Shown piece by piece: positions 23,845 through 31,540 of a stretch of DNA of 64,000 nucleotides; position 1 is the stretch's first letter; every line of letters starts with the position of its first letter. The notes below the pieces were generated by a model. It was not told the DNA's origin and did not search any database. It saw only the letters and a program-made list of their open reading frames with translations. This stretch comes from Thalassotalea sp. ND16A (GTDB lineage Bacteria; Pseudomonadota; Gammaproteobacteria; Enterobacterales; Alteromonadaceae): positions 1 through 64,000 of the forward strand of contig NZ_JQDZ01000123.1 of NCBI RefSeq assembly GCF_000764205.1. Reading direction: 5' to 3'. Both the position numbers and the translations under genes were made by a program.

Positions 23845-24207
23845 ATGTCGAAAGTCATAAATTTTAAAGAAAAATTTAACAAGTTTGAGGATCATTGGTC
23901 ACCACGAGTGATTGCAGAAATGAATGATTACCAATTCAAACTGGTAAAGGTTGAAGGGGAATTTGTTTGGCATGATCACCCCGATACCGATGAAGTATTT
24001 ATTGTCATGGAAGGGATACTTACCATTGAGTTTAGAGATGGCAATGTCACCTTACAATCCGGAGAAATGTATGTGATCCCGAAAGGGGTGGAACATAAAC
24101 CTGTGGCAAAAAGTGAATGTAAGATCATGATAGTAGAACCGAAAGGGATAGTGAATACCGGCGATAGTGGTTCTGCTTTAACCGCAGAAAATGATATTTG
24201 GGTGTGA
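23845..24207 (+). CDS. Cupin-domain protein
   Basis: 120 residues. Cupin motif 1 WHDHPDTDEVFIVMEG (metal ligands H, H, E) and motif 2 GEMYVIPKGVEHKPVA with the second His give one conserved beta-barrel metal site. Small single-domain cupin; the ligand is unknown. TAAGGAG 8 bp before the ATG. Confidence 0.9.
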   Translation: MSKVINFKEKFNKFEDHWSPRVIAEMNDYQFKLVKVEGEFVWHDHPDTDEVFIVMEGILTIEFRDGNVTLQSGEMYVIPKGVEHKPVAKSECKIMIVEPKGIVNTGDSGSALTAENDIWV

Positions 24208-24278
24208 ACTGCATAGCTGATGGTAATCCGATATTAACGACGGAAGATTAATTTTCAGATGATGTTGAGGTAGTTAAA

Positions 24279-24749
24279 ATGAAACGATTTTTTAGCTTTA
24301 TGGTATTGCTGGCGTGTCAACAAAGCGTCTTCGCGACTTCATGCGATAACTTGCAATCGTTAAACTGGCTGGTGGGTAACTGGCAAGCCGAAGATGAAAA
24401 TTATAAAACCACAGAATCCTGGCAAGCGGTAAGCGCAAATACCTTTGAAGGCCACGGCCAAACCGAGTCGATAGCAAAAAATAAAATCGTTAGCAGTGAA
24501 ACATTAAGGCTAGTGATGATGTCGGGCGAAGTGTTTTTTTGGGCGAAGGTGGCCAATAATGAGCTGCCGGTAGCCTTTAAGCTGACCGAATGCACGGCTT
24601 TATCGGCCACCTTTGAAAATCGAAATCATGACTTTCCACAAACACTCAGTTATCAGCTTCAAGATCAAAACCTCTTAACGGTACTCGTTGCTGGCGAGCA
24701 GGGCAAAAACTTTAGCATTCACTATTCTCGTGTCGAAATGCAGAATTAA
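24279..24749 (+). CDS. DUF6265-like secreted protein
   Basis: 156 residues with signal peptide ending near QSVFA. The mature domain begins LNWLVGNWQAE, continues TTESWQAVSANTFEGHGQT and ends FENRNHDFPQTLSYQL, the lipocalin-like pattern of DUF6265 proteins. Function unknown, periplasmic. Confidence 0.8.
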   Translation: MKRFFSFMVLLACQQSVFATSCDNLQSLNWLVGNWQAEDENYKTTESWQAVSANTFEGHGQTESIAKNKIVSSETLRLVMMSGEVFFWAKVANNELPVAFKLTECTALSATFENRNHDFPQTLSYQLQDQNLLTVLVAGEQGKNFSIHYSRVEMQN

Positions 24750-24837
24750 CATGTAATCACTGAGCCTAATTAGTTAAAATGACGCAAATTAAAAGTGTGA
24801 ATGGGCGATAGCTCAACCTTAACGGGTATCAGAGTTA

Positions 24838-26070
24838 ATGATGAAAAGAATATTAGTGATCGGTTATGTTTGGCCTGAGCCAAACTCTTCTGCTGCTGGC
24901 AGCCATATGATGTCGATTTTGCGTTTGTTTAAACAGCAAAACTGGCAAGTTGAATTTGCTACCCCGGCGCAACCAACAGAGCACATGATTGATTTGGCCA
25001 GTGAAGGCATTACTAGCCAAAGTATTGCCCTTAACTGCGACAGTTTTGACGATTATGTCAGTCAATATATGCCAGATATGGTGCTGTTCGATCGCTTTAT
25101 GATGGAAGAGCAATTTGGCTGGCGCGTAGAAAAACACTGTCCGCAGGCGCTAAAAATATTAGACACCGAAGATCTGCAATGTTTGCGTAATGCTCGTCAT
25201 CAAGCTCATAAAGCGGGGCGAGAATTAACTCAAACCGACCTTGCCAGCGATCTGGCGAAACGTGAAGTTGCGGCCATTTTACGTTGCGATATCTCGTTGA
25301 TCATTTCCACCTTTGAAATGCAGTTATTAACTGACACTTACCAGGTCGACCCCCAATTGTTGCATCACCTGCCCTTTATGGTCAATCTGGCGGAATGCCC
25401 TAGCGAAACGCTGGGTTTTGCCGAACGTCAGCATTTTATCACCATAGGTAATTTTAGGCATGCGCCCAATTGGGATGTGGTGCTGTATTTACAGCAAATA
25501 TGGCCACTGATTCGCAAGCAACTGCCCAAGGCTGAATTGCATATTTATGGCTCCTATCCTCCACCGAAAGCGATGGCATTAAATAACCCAAAAATCGGTT
25601 TTATCATTAAGGGCTGGGCTGAAAGTGCTTTTGAGGTAATGGAGCAAGCGCGAATTTGTTTGGCGCCGATTCGCTTTGGCGCGGGCATAAAAGGTAAGTT
25701 ACTCGATGCTATGATCATGCAAACGCCGAATGTCACCACATCACTGGGCAGTGAAGGTATGCACAGCCAAGAGCCATGGCCTGGCATTATCAGTGACGAA
25801 ATGGTGGCGTTTGCGCAAGCGGCAGTTGATTTATATAACAATGAGCAGCAGTGGTGTGCAGCTCAACAACATGGTAGCGCCTTGTTAAACGCACGCTATG
25901 ACAGTGTGCAGCTAGGGCAACAGTTACTCGCCAAAATTGTTGAGACGCAGCAACAATTAGCGCAGCATAGACTAAACAACTTTACCGGTGCTATGTTAAA
26001 GCATCATTCGTTGGCGAGTACCAAATACATGTCACAATGGATCGCGGCGAAAAATGCTAAGGATGCTTGA
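24838..26070 (+). CDS. Glycosyltransferase, GT4-like
   Basis: 410 residues. N-terminal Rossmann half starts ILVIGYVWPEPNSSAAGSHMM with a nucleotide-binding pattern. C-terminal half has FITIGNFRHAPNWDVVLYLQ, then LHIYGSYPP and the donor-site segment RFGAGIKGKLLDAMIMQTPNVTTSLGSEG of GT1/GT4 enzymes. Such proteins transfer sugars from nucleotide sugars; the acceptor is unknown. It stands alone, without a polysaccharide cluster. Confidence 0.85.
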   Translation: MMKRILVIGYVWPEPNSSAAGSHMMSILRLFKQQNWQVEFATPAQPTEHMIDLASEGITSQSIALNCDSFDDYVSQYMPDMVLFDRFMMEEQFGWRVEKHCPQALKILDTEDLQCLRNARHQAHKAGRELTQTDLASDLAKREVAAILRCDISLIISTFEMQLLTDTYQVDPQLLHHLPFMVNLAECPSETLGFAERQHFITIGNFRHAPNWDVVLYLQQIWPLIRKQLPKAELHIYGSYPPPKAMALNNPKIGFIIKGWAESAFEVMEQARICLAPIRFGAGIKGKLLDAMIMQTPNVTTSLGSEGMHSQEPWPGIISDEMVAFAQAAVDLYNNEQQWCAAQQHGSALLNARYDSVQLGQQLLAKIVETQQQLAQHRLNNFTGAMLKHHSLASTKYMSQWIAAKNAKDA

Positions 26071-26128
26071 CCTCTGGTATATCAGCGGAACCAACAATGA
26101 TTCTTTTACGGCTTGTGGAGAGCAATAG

Positions 26129-26584
26129 ATGCAAATTAAACAAGGTGGCTTAACCACTAGCGCAGTGATTTCGTTATTAACGGAACATCATCAAGACATG
26201 CTGCAACATTCACCGGTAGATAGTGTGCATGCGCTCGATTTAACCGCGTTACAAGCCGAGAACATTAGCTTCTGGAGCCTTTGGAGCAATGATGAATTGG
26301 CCGGTTGTGGGGCAATGCAGGAGCTGGATAAAGATCACGCTGAGATAAAATCTATGCGTACCGCCAAGGGGCACTTGCGCACAGGCGTTGCCGAAACTAT
26401 GCTGCGTCATATTTTAGTAGAGGCCAAAAAGCGGGGTTATCGTAAAGTGAGTCTGGAAACAGGTACTCAGGCGGCTTTCTTGCCTGCGCATCGCTTGTAT
26501 TTGAAGTTCGGCTTTCAAGTGTGTCAACCATTTGCTAATTACCAGGATGACCCTTACTCTACTTTTATGAGTAAATCTCTTTAA
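26129..26584 (+). CDS. GNAT-family N-acetyltransferase
   Basis: 151 residues. WSNDELAGCGAMQEL core strand, then IKSMRTAKGHLRTGVAETMLRHIL (acetyl-CoA loop) and FLPAHRLYLKFGF. Closest in style to the YbiP/PhnO-like GNATs that follow substrates with a KSMRT segment. GGAG before the ATG. Confidence 0.85.
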   Translation: MQIKQGGLTTSAVISLLTEHHQDMLQHSPVDSVHALDLTALQAENISFWSLWSNDELAGCGAMQELDKDHAEIKSMRTAKGHLRTGVAETMLRHILVEAKKRGYRKVSLETGTQAAFLPAHRLYLKFGFQVCQPFANYQDDPYSTFMSKSL

Positions 26585-26610
26585 TAACGAACCAGTTGAG
26601 TGGAAGCTTT

Positions 26611-27225
26611 ATGCATGTAGCAGATAAATGGAATATGGGCAGTGTTGCTGATTTACAGCAGTTTATCAGCCAAAATGGATTTGCAGTACTAGTATCAGCA
26701 AACTTTAATGCCAGCCATGTGCCTTTGCTATTGGCCAGTGATGAGGGTGAGATGGGCGTATTGTATGGTCATTTAGCCCGAGCTAATTCACATGCTAAAA
26801 CCATACATGGAGAGCAAGTGCTGGCGATATTCTCTGGACCACACTCCTACATTTCACCCACTTGGTATGCCGCCACTCCAGCGGTGCCTACCTGGAACTA
26901 CGGTGCGGTGCATGCTGTCGGTAGAGTTGAGCTCACCAGTGATGAGCAAACGCTGAAAATAATCGATGCCACCATAAACAAATATGAACCCACATTATTG
27001 CAACAAGACAATATCATGCCCGAACAATATAAAAGCAAACTGGCGAAGGCCATTGTCGGTTTTAAAATTGTGTTAACCAGTATTCAAGGACAAGACAAGC
27101 TTGGTCAGCATCGTAAAATGGAAGATCAACAAGGCGTTGTTGCCGGATTAAGTGCGTCACCCTCGCTAGACGCCAAACAACTGCTTAATTATATGCAACA
27201 AAAAAATATCGGCATGGGTGTCTAG
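26611..27225 (+). CDS. paiB: FMN-binding split-barrel, PaiB-like protein
   Basis: 204 residues from ATG 26611 (longer TTG reading possible), with GTGGAAG upstream. PaiB/FMN-binding features: FAVLVSANFNASHVPLL, GVLYGHLARANSHAKTI and FSGPHSYISPTWYAATPAVPTWNYGAVHA. Bacillus PaiB is a negative regulator; most relatives probably bind FMN or heme. It overlaps in theme with the GNAT gene immediately before it (a PaiA-like neighbour), 27 bp apart, suggesting the two form a PaiA-PaiB pair. Confidence 0.85.
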   Translation: MHVADKWNMGSVADLQQFISQNGFAVLVSANFNASHVPLLLASDEGEMGVLYGHLARANSHAKTIHGEQVLAIFSGPHSYISPTWYAATPAVPTWNYGAVHAVGRVELTSDEQTLKIIDATINKYEPTLLQQDNIMPEQYKSKLAKAIVGFKIVLTSIQGQDKLGQHRKMEDQQGVVAGLSASPSLDAKQLLNYMQQKNIGMGV

Positions 27226-27312
27226 GACGCGCTAAAGGTTAAGCTGAATCTAATATAAATTTGTTTTTGTCATAGAAGCGTAACAAATAAAGGCTAGTAT
27301 AAAGATTTAGAC

Positions 27313-27477
27313 TAGGGTCTATTGACCTTTGCGGTACAACTTTTGTTCAAACAGGCGTACTTTGAACAAGGCTTGGCGATTGAAGTTTGGTTGCTCCAAA
27401 TAATTGAGCCATAACGCGGTGCAAAGTTCGCCTGCCTAAACGCTGCAAAAATGCACAGCAAAGGTCAACAGACCCTA
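27313..27477. repeat. MITE-like 165-bp element with 19-bp terminal inverted repeats
   Basis: The ends AGGGTCTATTGACCTTTGC (27314-27332) and GCAAAGGTCAACAGACCCT (27458-27476) are inverse complements with one mismatch and are flanked by TA. The interior encodes no protein. It lies directly before the chrA gene. Confidence 0.7.
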
Positions 27478-27516
27478 ATACCCTGTGATTCAATACTTTA
27501 TTTGGGATTTTACCTT

Positions 27517-28656
27517 TTGAAAAATGTGTTAGAAGTTTTTTGGCAATTTTTGCTACTTGGCTTAATGAGCTTTGGCGGCCCAGCTGCTCACATAGGCTAT
27601 TTTCAAAAAACCTTCGTGCAACAATTAAAATGGCTAGACGATAGCAGTTATGCCCGGCTGATCTCATTAAGTCAGTTTTTACCCGGCCCCGGCTCCAGTC
27701 AAATAGGCTTCGCCATAGGTTTACAACGCGCCGGTCTGTTTGGCGGTATTGCGGCGTTTATTGGTTTTACCCTGCCTTCATTTATGTTGTTATACCTGCT
27801 TGCCAGCCAGTCTGTGAGTCAAGATTCAGACCTGCTCAATAATGTTATCCATGGCTTGAAATTACTTGCGGTGGTAGTAGTGGCCGATGCCACATTATCA
27901 ATGTTTAATAGTTTTTGTACGAACCGTTTGGCGAAAAGCATTTGTATTTTTAGCGCCGTGCTACTGCTGTTGTTGCCAAGTTTATATACCCAGATGATGG
28001 TCCTTGTTGCTGCTGCCATGGCCGGCATTTTGTTTGGCACAGTAAACAGTGAGCCAAGCCCAAACCAGGTAAACGTTAAATGGCTGCCATTAGTGCTGTT
28101 TACCCTGTTATTTGTTGGTTTGCCTATCGTTGCCGATAATTCGCAATGGCTAGCACTACTCAATGGCTTTTATACCTCAGGCAGTCTGGTGTTTGGTGGC
28201 GGCCATGTGGTACTGCCGTTATTGCAAGAAACCCTAACGGACAGTGTCAGCACCGATAGATTTTTAATGGGCTATGCCGCAGCACAAGCAGTCCCTGGGC
28301 CGATGTTTTCGGTGGCGGCATTTTTAGGGGCCGACATGCTAGTTGAGCATAGTTTCAGTGCAGCCTTACTCGCCACCGTGGCCATATTTTTGCCAGGGTT
28401 CTTACTGGTACTGGGTTTGCAGGGAGCATGGCAAACACTGGCGCAAAAACCTAAGGTTGCTGCTGCCGTTTGGGGGATAAACGCGGGTGTTGTTGGTTTA
28501 CTGTTGTCAGCTCTATATCATCCAGTGTTTACCAGCGCGGTAAGCTCAGGCAAAGAAATGGCCTTGGTATTAATCGGTTTCTTTATTCTGCGCCAGTTTA
28601 AGTTACCCATTGTCGCCTTAGTACTGGCTTTTGCTCTGATTGGCAGTTTATGGTGA
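27517..28656 (+). CDS. chrA: Chromate efflux transporter ChrA
   Basis: 379 residues from TTG 27517; the ATG at 27451 lies inside the MITE. Ten to twelve membrane helices. Two homologous halves carry the CHR motif: FGGPAAHIGYFQ (first) and FGGGHVVLPLLQ (second), and the PGPG loop FLPGPGSSQIGFAIG recurs as QAVPGPMFSVAAF. Long ChrA proteins export chromate; other anions are possible. The MITE has replaced whatever lay upstream. Confidence 0.88.
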   Translation: MKNVLEVFWQFLLLGLMSFGGPAAHIGYFQKTFVQQLKWLDDSSYARLISLSQFLPGPGSSQIGFAIGLQRAGLFGGIAAFIGFTLPSFMLLYLLASQSVSQDSDLLNNVIHGLKLLAVVVVADATLSMFNSFCTNRLAKSICIFSAVLLLLLPSLYTQMMVLVAAAMAGILFGTVNSEPSPNQVNVKWLPLVLFTLLFVGLPIVADNSQWLALLNGFYTSGSLVFGGGHVVLPLLQETLTDSVSTDRFLMGYAAAQAVPGPMFSVAAFLGADMLVEHSFSAALLATVAIFLPGFLLVLGLQGAWQTLAQKPKVAAAVWGINAGVVGLLLSALYHPVFTSAVSSGKEMALVLIGFFILRQFKLPIVALVLAFALIGSLW

Positions 28657-28710
28657 GTGTCATCAACAACAGCAACTCAGCTGCCAAGGAGCATAGATAG
28701 AGGTTGTCGG

Positions 28711-30036
28711 TTAATTGATGGGCAGCTGAATCGTTATCTGGCAGCCGCGCTCAGAGTTGCGGTTGGCCATCGATAAAAAGCCATTATGGGCTTCAATGAT
28801 CTGCCTTGATAACACCAGGCCAATACCACTGCCCTGTTTTTTGGTGGTATAAAACGGCGTGAACAGGTTATGACTGCTGGCAATGCCAATGCCTTGATCG
28901 GCAATGGTGAGTATCGCATTGTGTTCATCAGTGGATGCGCAAATCGATATGTTCCCCGGACAGGTTTGCATGGCTTCATCGGCATTTTTAATGACATTAA
29001 TCAGCACTTGCTCAATTTGCACCGGATCAAGCGCAAGGGTGATGTCATCACTAATGTCTAACTCAATATTACACTGCTTAAATATCGCCACTACTTTCGT
29101 TAGCAGAGCCAACAAATTTGTGTTCTGCTTTTGCGGTTTGGGCAAATGGGTGAGTTGTCGATAGCTGTCGATAAATTGTTTTAAGCTACTGGAACGCTCA
29201 CCAATGATGGTTAAGCTTTGCTGCAAGTTGTCGGCAAAATCGCTAGATAAATCCTGCTTTTTAGCCAGCCGGCTAATGGTGCTGGCGAACGAAGATATTG
29301 GCGTTAATGAGTTATTAATTTCGTGACTAAGTACCCGGATCAAGTTTTGCCAGGCTTGCCGTTCTTGTTCTCGCAGTAAATGATTAACATCGGTAATGAA
29401 GAATAAGTCGTGCTGATGGCCATGATCGCGATAGTTATCTCGGATCACCTGAAACTGGCCCTTTTTATTGGCAAAGGTTAATTCCATGACTTGTTGTTGG
29501 CTAATGGTTAATAACGATTGCGCATCAATATTGGCCAGCGGTTTGCCGAGCATTTGCTCACTGCTCACATTCAATAATTGTTCTGCCGCCGGATTTAATA
29601 GCGCCAATTGCTGTTGCTCATCAACAGCGATAATTGCGACGTTGATGTGCTGGATCACTTTCTTCAGTAAATGCTGCCCTTCCATCGCACTGAAGCGTTG
29701 TTCGGTAAGGGTGTTGGCAAGATTGTTGATCTGATCAACCAGCTCCCCTAAGGCATCATCACGGCTGTGGCGACGACCACGCAATGAATAGTCGCCATGG
29801 CTCATGCCTTCAAGCAAATTCGACAAGGTACGAAATTGAAAAGTGATTTTGTGATACATGGTGATGGCGCAATAGCCAGTGATACAAAATAAGGTCAGCA
29901 AAATAAGCATAAACAAATTTGTCGATGCTTGATAATACCAGAGCACTAATAATAGCAAAGCGACAGGTACCCCCGTCGCGATGAGCAAATATTTTAATAG
30001 TTGAGTTTCAAATTTTACTCGCGCTTTCTTGGCCAA
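28711..30036 (-). CDS. Sensor histidine kinase (NtrB/AtoS-like)
   Basis: 441 residues. Two adjacent membrane helices (residues 15-60), a HAMP-like linker, a PAS domain (about 120-200), the H-box LIRVLSHEINNSLTPISSF with the phosphorylated His near 235, and an ATPase domain with ADQGIGIASS (G1) and GSGIGLVLSRQI (G2). There is no large periplasmic loop, so the signal may be sensed in the membrane. It is the last gene of the efflux operon and pairs with the regulator 11 bp upstream. Confidence 0.9.
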   Translation of the reverse strand: MAKKARVKFETQLLKYLLIATGVPVALLLLVLWYYQASTNLFMLILLTLFCITGYCAITMYHKITFQFRTLSNLLEGMSHGDYSLRGRRHSRDDALGELVDQINNLANTLTEQRFSAMEGQHLLKKVIQHINVAIIAVDEQQQLALLNPAAEQLLNVSSEQMLGKPLANIDAQSLLTISQQQVMELTFANKKGQFQVIRDNYRDHGHQHDLFFITDVNHLLREQERQAWQNLIRVLSHEINNSLTPISSFASTISRLAKKQDLSSDFADNLQQSLTIIGERSSSLKQFIDSYRQLTHLPKPQKQNTNLLALLTKVVAIFKQCNIELDISDDITLALDPVQIEQVLINVIKNADEAMQTCPGNISICASTDEHNAILTIADQGIGIASSHNLFTPFYTTKKQGSGIGLVLSRQIIEAHNGFLSMANRNSERGCQITIQLPIN

Positions 30037-30047
30037 AGTGCACTCTT

Positions 30048-31451
30048 TTATAATTGGTATTTATCAATTCTACGATAAAACGCACTGCGACTTAAACCTA
30101 AAGATTTTGCCGCATTCTGCATATTGCCTTTGCAGTGTTTGATCCTAGCGCAAATAATTTTCTGCTCTAATTCGTCTAAGGTTTTATCAACATCCCATTC
30201 AGGCTGTTGTTGATTTTGCTGTTGTGCATTATCGGCGGTGACATCATGCACAAGGTTGCCTGCTTGCAGGCCCAGATGCTGCGGCTCAATATGGTTATTG
30301 GTGGTTAATATTACGGCCCGCTCCAACATGTGGCTGAGCTCTCGAATATTTCCTGGCCAGGCATAGCTTTGCATCGCGGCAATAGCCTCTGCAGATATGG
30401 TTAACTCTGGTTTATGGTATTTTGCTTTAAAGCCAGCCAAAAATGATTCTGCCAGTGGCTTGATATCTGCTAAACGGTGGCGCAGTGGCGGCAATTGAAT
30501 TTCAAAAGTATTTAACCGAAAAAATAAATCCTGGCGAAACTGTTGTTGACTGATCATTTCTTCAATATTGGCATTGGTCGCGGCAATGACTCTGGTATCA
30601 ACCTGTTGGGTTTTACTCGCCCCTACTTTTTCAAATTTTTGATTTTCCAAAACCCGCAGTAATTTACTTTGCTGCGATAATGGGATATTGCCTATTTCAT
30701 CCAAAAATAAACTGCCTTGATCGGCCAATTCAAAGCGGCCAATGCGATTTTCTCTGGCGTCGGTAAACGCCCCTTTGACATGACCAAACATTTCGCTTTC
30801 AAACAAGTTTTCACTAATCGCGCCCATATTGACACTGATCAGCGAATGTTCAGCGCGATTGGAACGATTATGAATGTGTTCCGCCAGCAAGCTTTTGCCA
30901 GTACCATTTTCACCGGTAATTAACACATTAACGTCACTTTGTGCCAGTTGCTCAACCATAGTCAATACCGCTTGCATGCTAGTTGATTCGGCGATTATTG
31001 GATTAAGGTTGCTGTGCAGAGCTTTTAAAATTTGATTTTCACGATTAAGTCTGGCCGATTTTTGTTGTTGCTGTGCCAGTTTGATGTGGGTCTCGCTAGT
31101 GCGCAATAATTGCTCATTATCCCACGGTTTTTGGATCAAATCGGCGGCACCATTTTGCATCGCTGAGACGGCTAAATCTATGGTCGCCCAACCGGTCATC
31201 ACAATGATCGGAATATTCTCATCCACTTGCGCTAATTTGGCAATCAGGGCGATACCTTCTTCACCAGAGGTAGTATCTAAAGTGAAATTAAGATCTAACA
31301 ACACACAATCAAATGATTGCTGTTGAAACAACTTTAATACCTGTGCAGGTTGTGAGGCTAAGGTTACCTCATAACCTTCGCAGCTGAATAGCATTTTTAG
31401 CGCCGCGAGAATGTTTTGATCATCGTCGGCTACCAGAATTTTTGCGGCCAT
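30048..31451 (-). CDS. Sigma-54-dependent response regulator (NtrC family)
   Basis: 467 residues. Receiver domain with Asp53 (VLLDLNF), AAA+ domain with Walker A GENGTGKS, GAFTDA loop in place of GAFTGA (contacts sigma-54), Walker B SLFLDEIGN, and a Fis-type helix-turn-helix at the C-terminus (NAAKSLGLSRSAFYRRI). It activates RNA polymerase with sigma-54 by ATP hydrolysis. The efflux genes upstream have a sigma-54 promoter, its likely target. Confidence 0.92.
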   Translation of the reverse strand: MAAKILVADDDQNILAALKMLFSCEGYEVTLASQPAQVLKLFQQQSFDCVLLDLNFTLDTTSGEEGIALIAKLAQVDENIPIIVMTGWATIDLAVSAMQNGAADLIQKPWDNEQLLRTSETHIKLAQQQQKSARLNRENQILKALHSNLNPIIAESTSMQAVLTMVEQLAQSDVNVLITGENGTGKSLLAEHIHNRSNRAEHSLISVNMGAISENLFESEMFGHVKGAFTDARENRIGRFELADQGSLFLDEIGNIPLSQQSKLLRVLENQKFEKVGASKTQQVDTRVIAATNANIEEMISQQQFRQDLFFRLNTFEIQLPPLRHRLADIKPLAESFLAGFKAKYHKPELTISAEAIAAMQSYAWPGNIRELSHMLERAVILTTNNHIEPQHLGLQAGNLVHDVTADNAQQQNQQQPEWDVDKTLDELEQKIICARIKHCKGNMQNAAKSLGLSRSAFYRRIDKYQL

Positions 31452-31510
31452 TTATTACATCTTTATTGTTATACCAATCAGATTTGGTATTAGAATTACC
31501 ATTAAACGAT

Positions 31511-31533
31511 AGGGAGCAAGCAACTTGCTCCCT
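31511..31533. terminator. Intercistronic hairpin after the ABC permease
   Basis: AGGGAGCAAG (31511-31520) and CTTGCTCCCT (31524-31533) form a perfect 10-bp stem with a CAA loop, between the permease stop and the regulator start. It has no T run, so it may lower transcription into the regulator genes or protect the upstream message rather than end transcription fully. Confidence 0.5.
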
Positions 31534-31540
31534 GTTCGCG

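Noticed and set aside
31469-31488. Palindrome ATACCAA...TTGGTAT after the regulator start region
   Set aside because: Short palindromes of this type are frequent between genes here; no evidence of a mobile element or operator.
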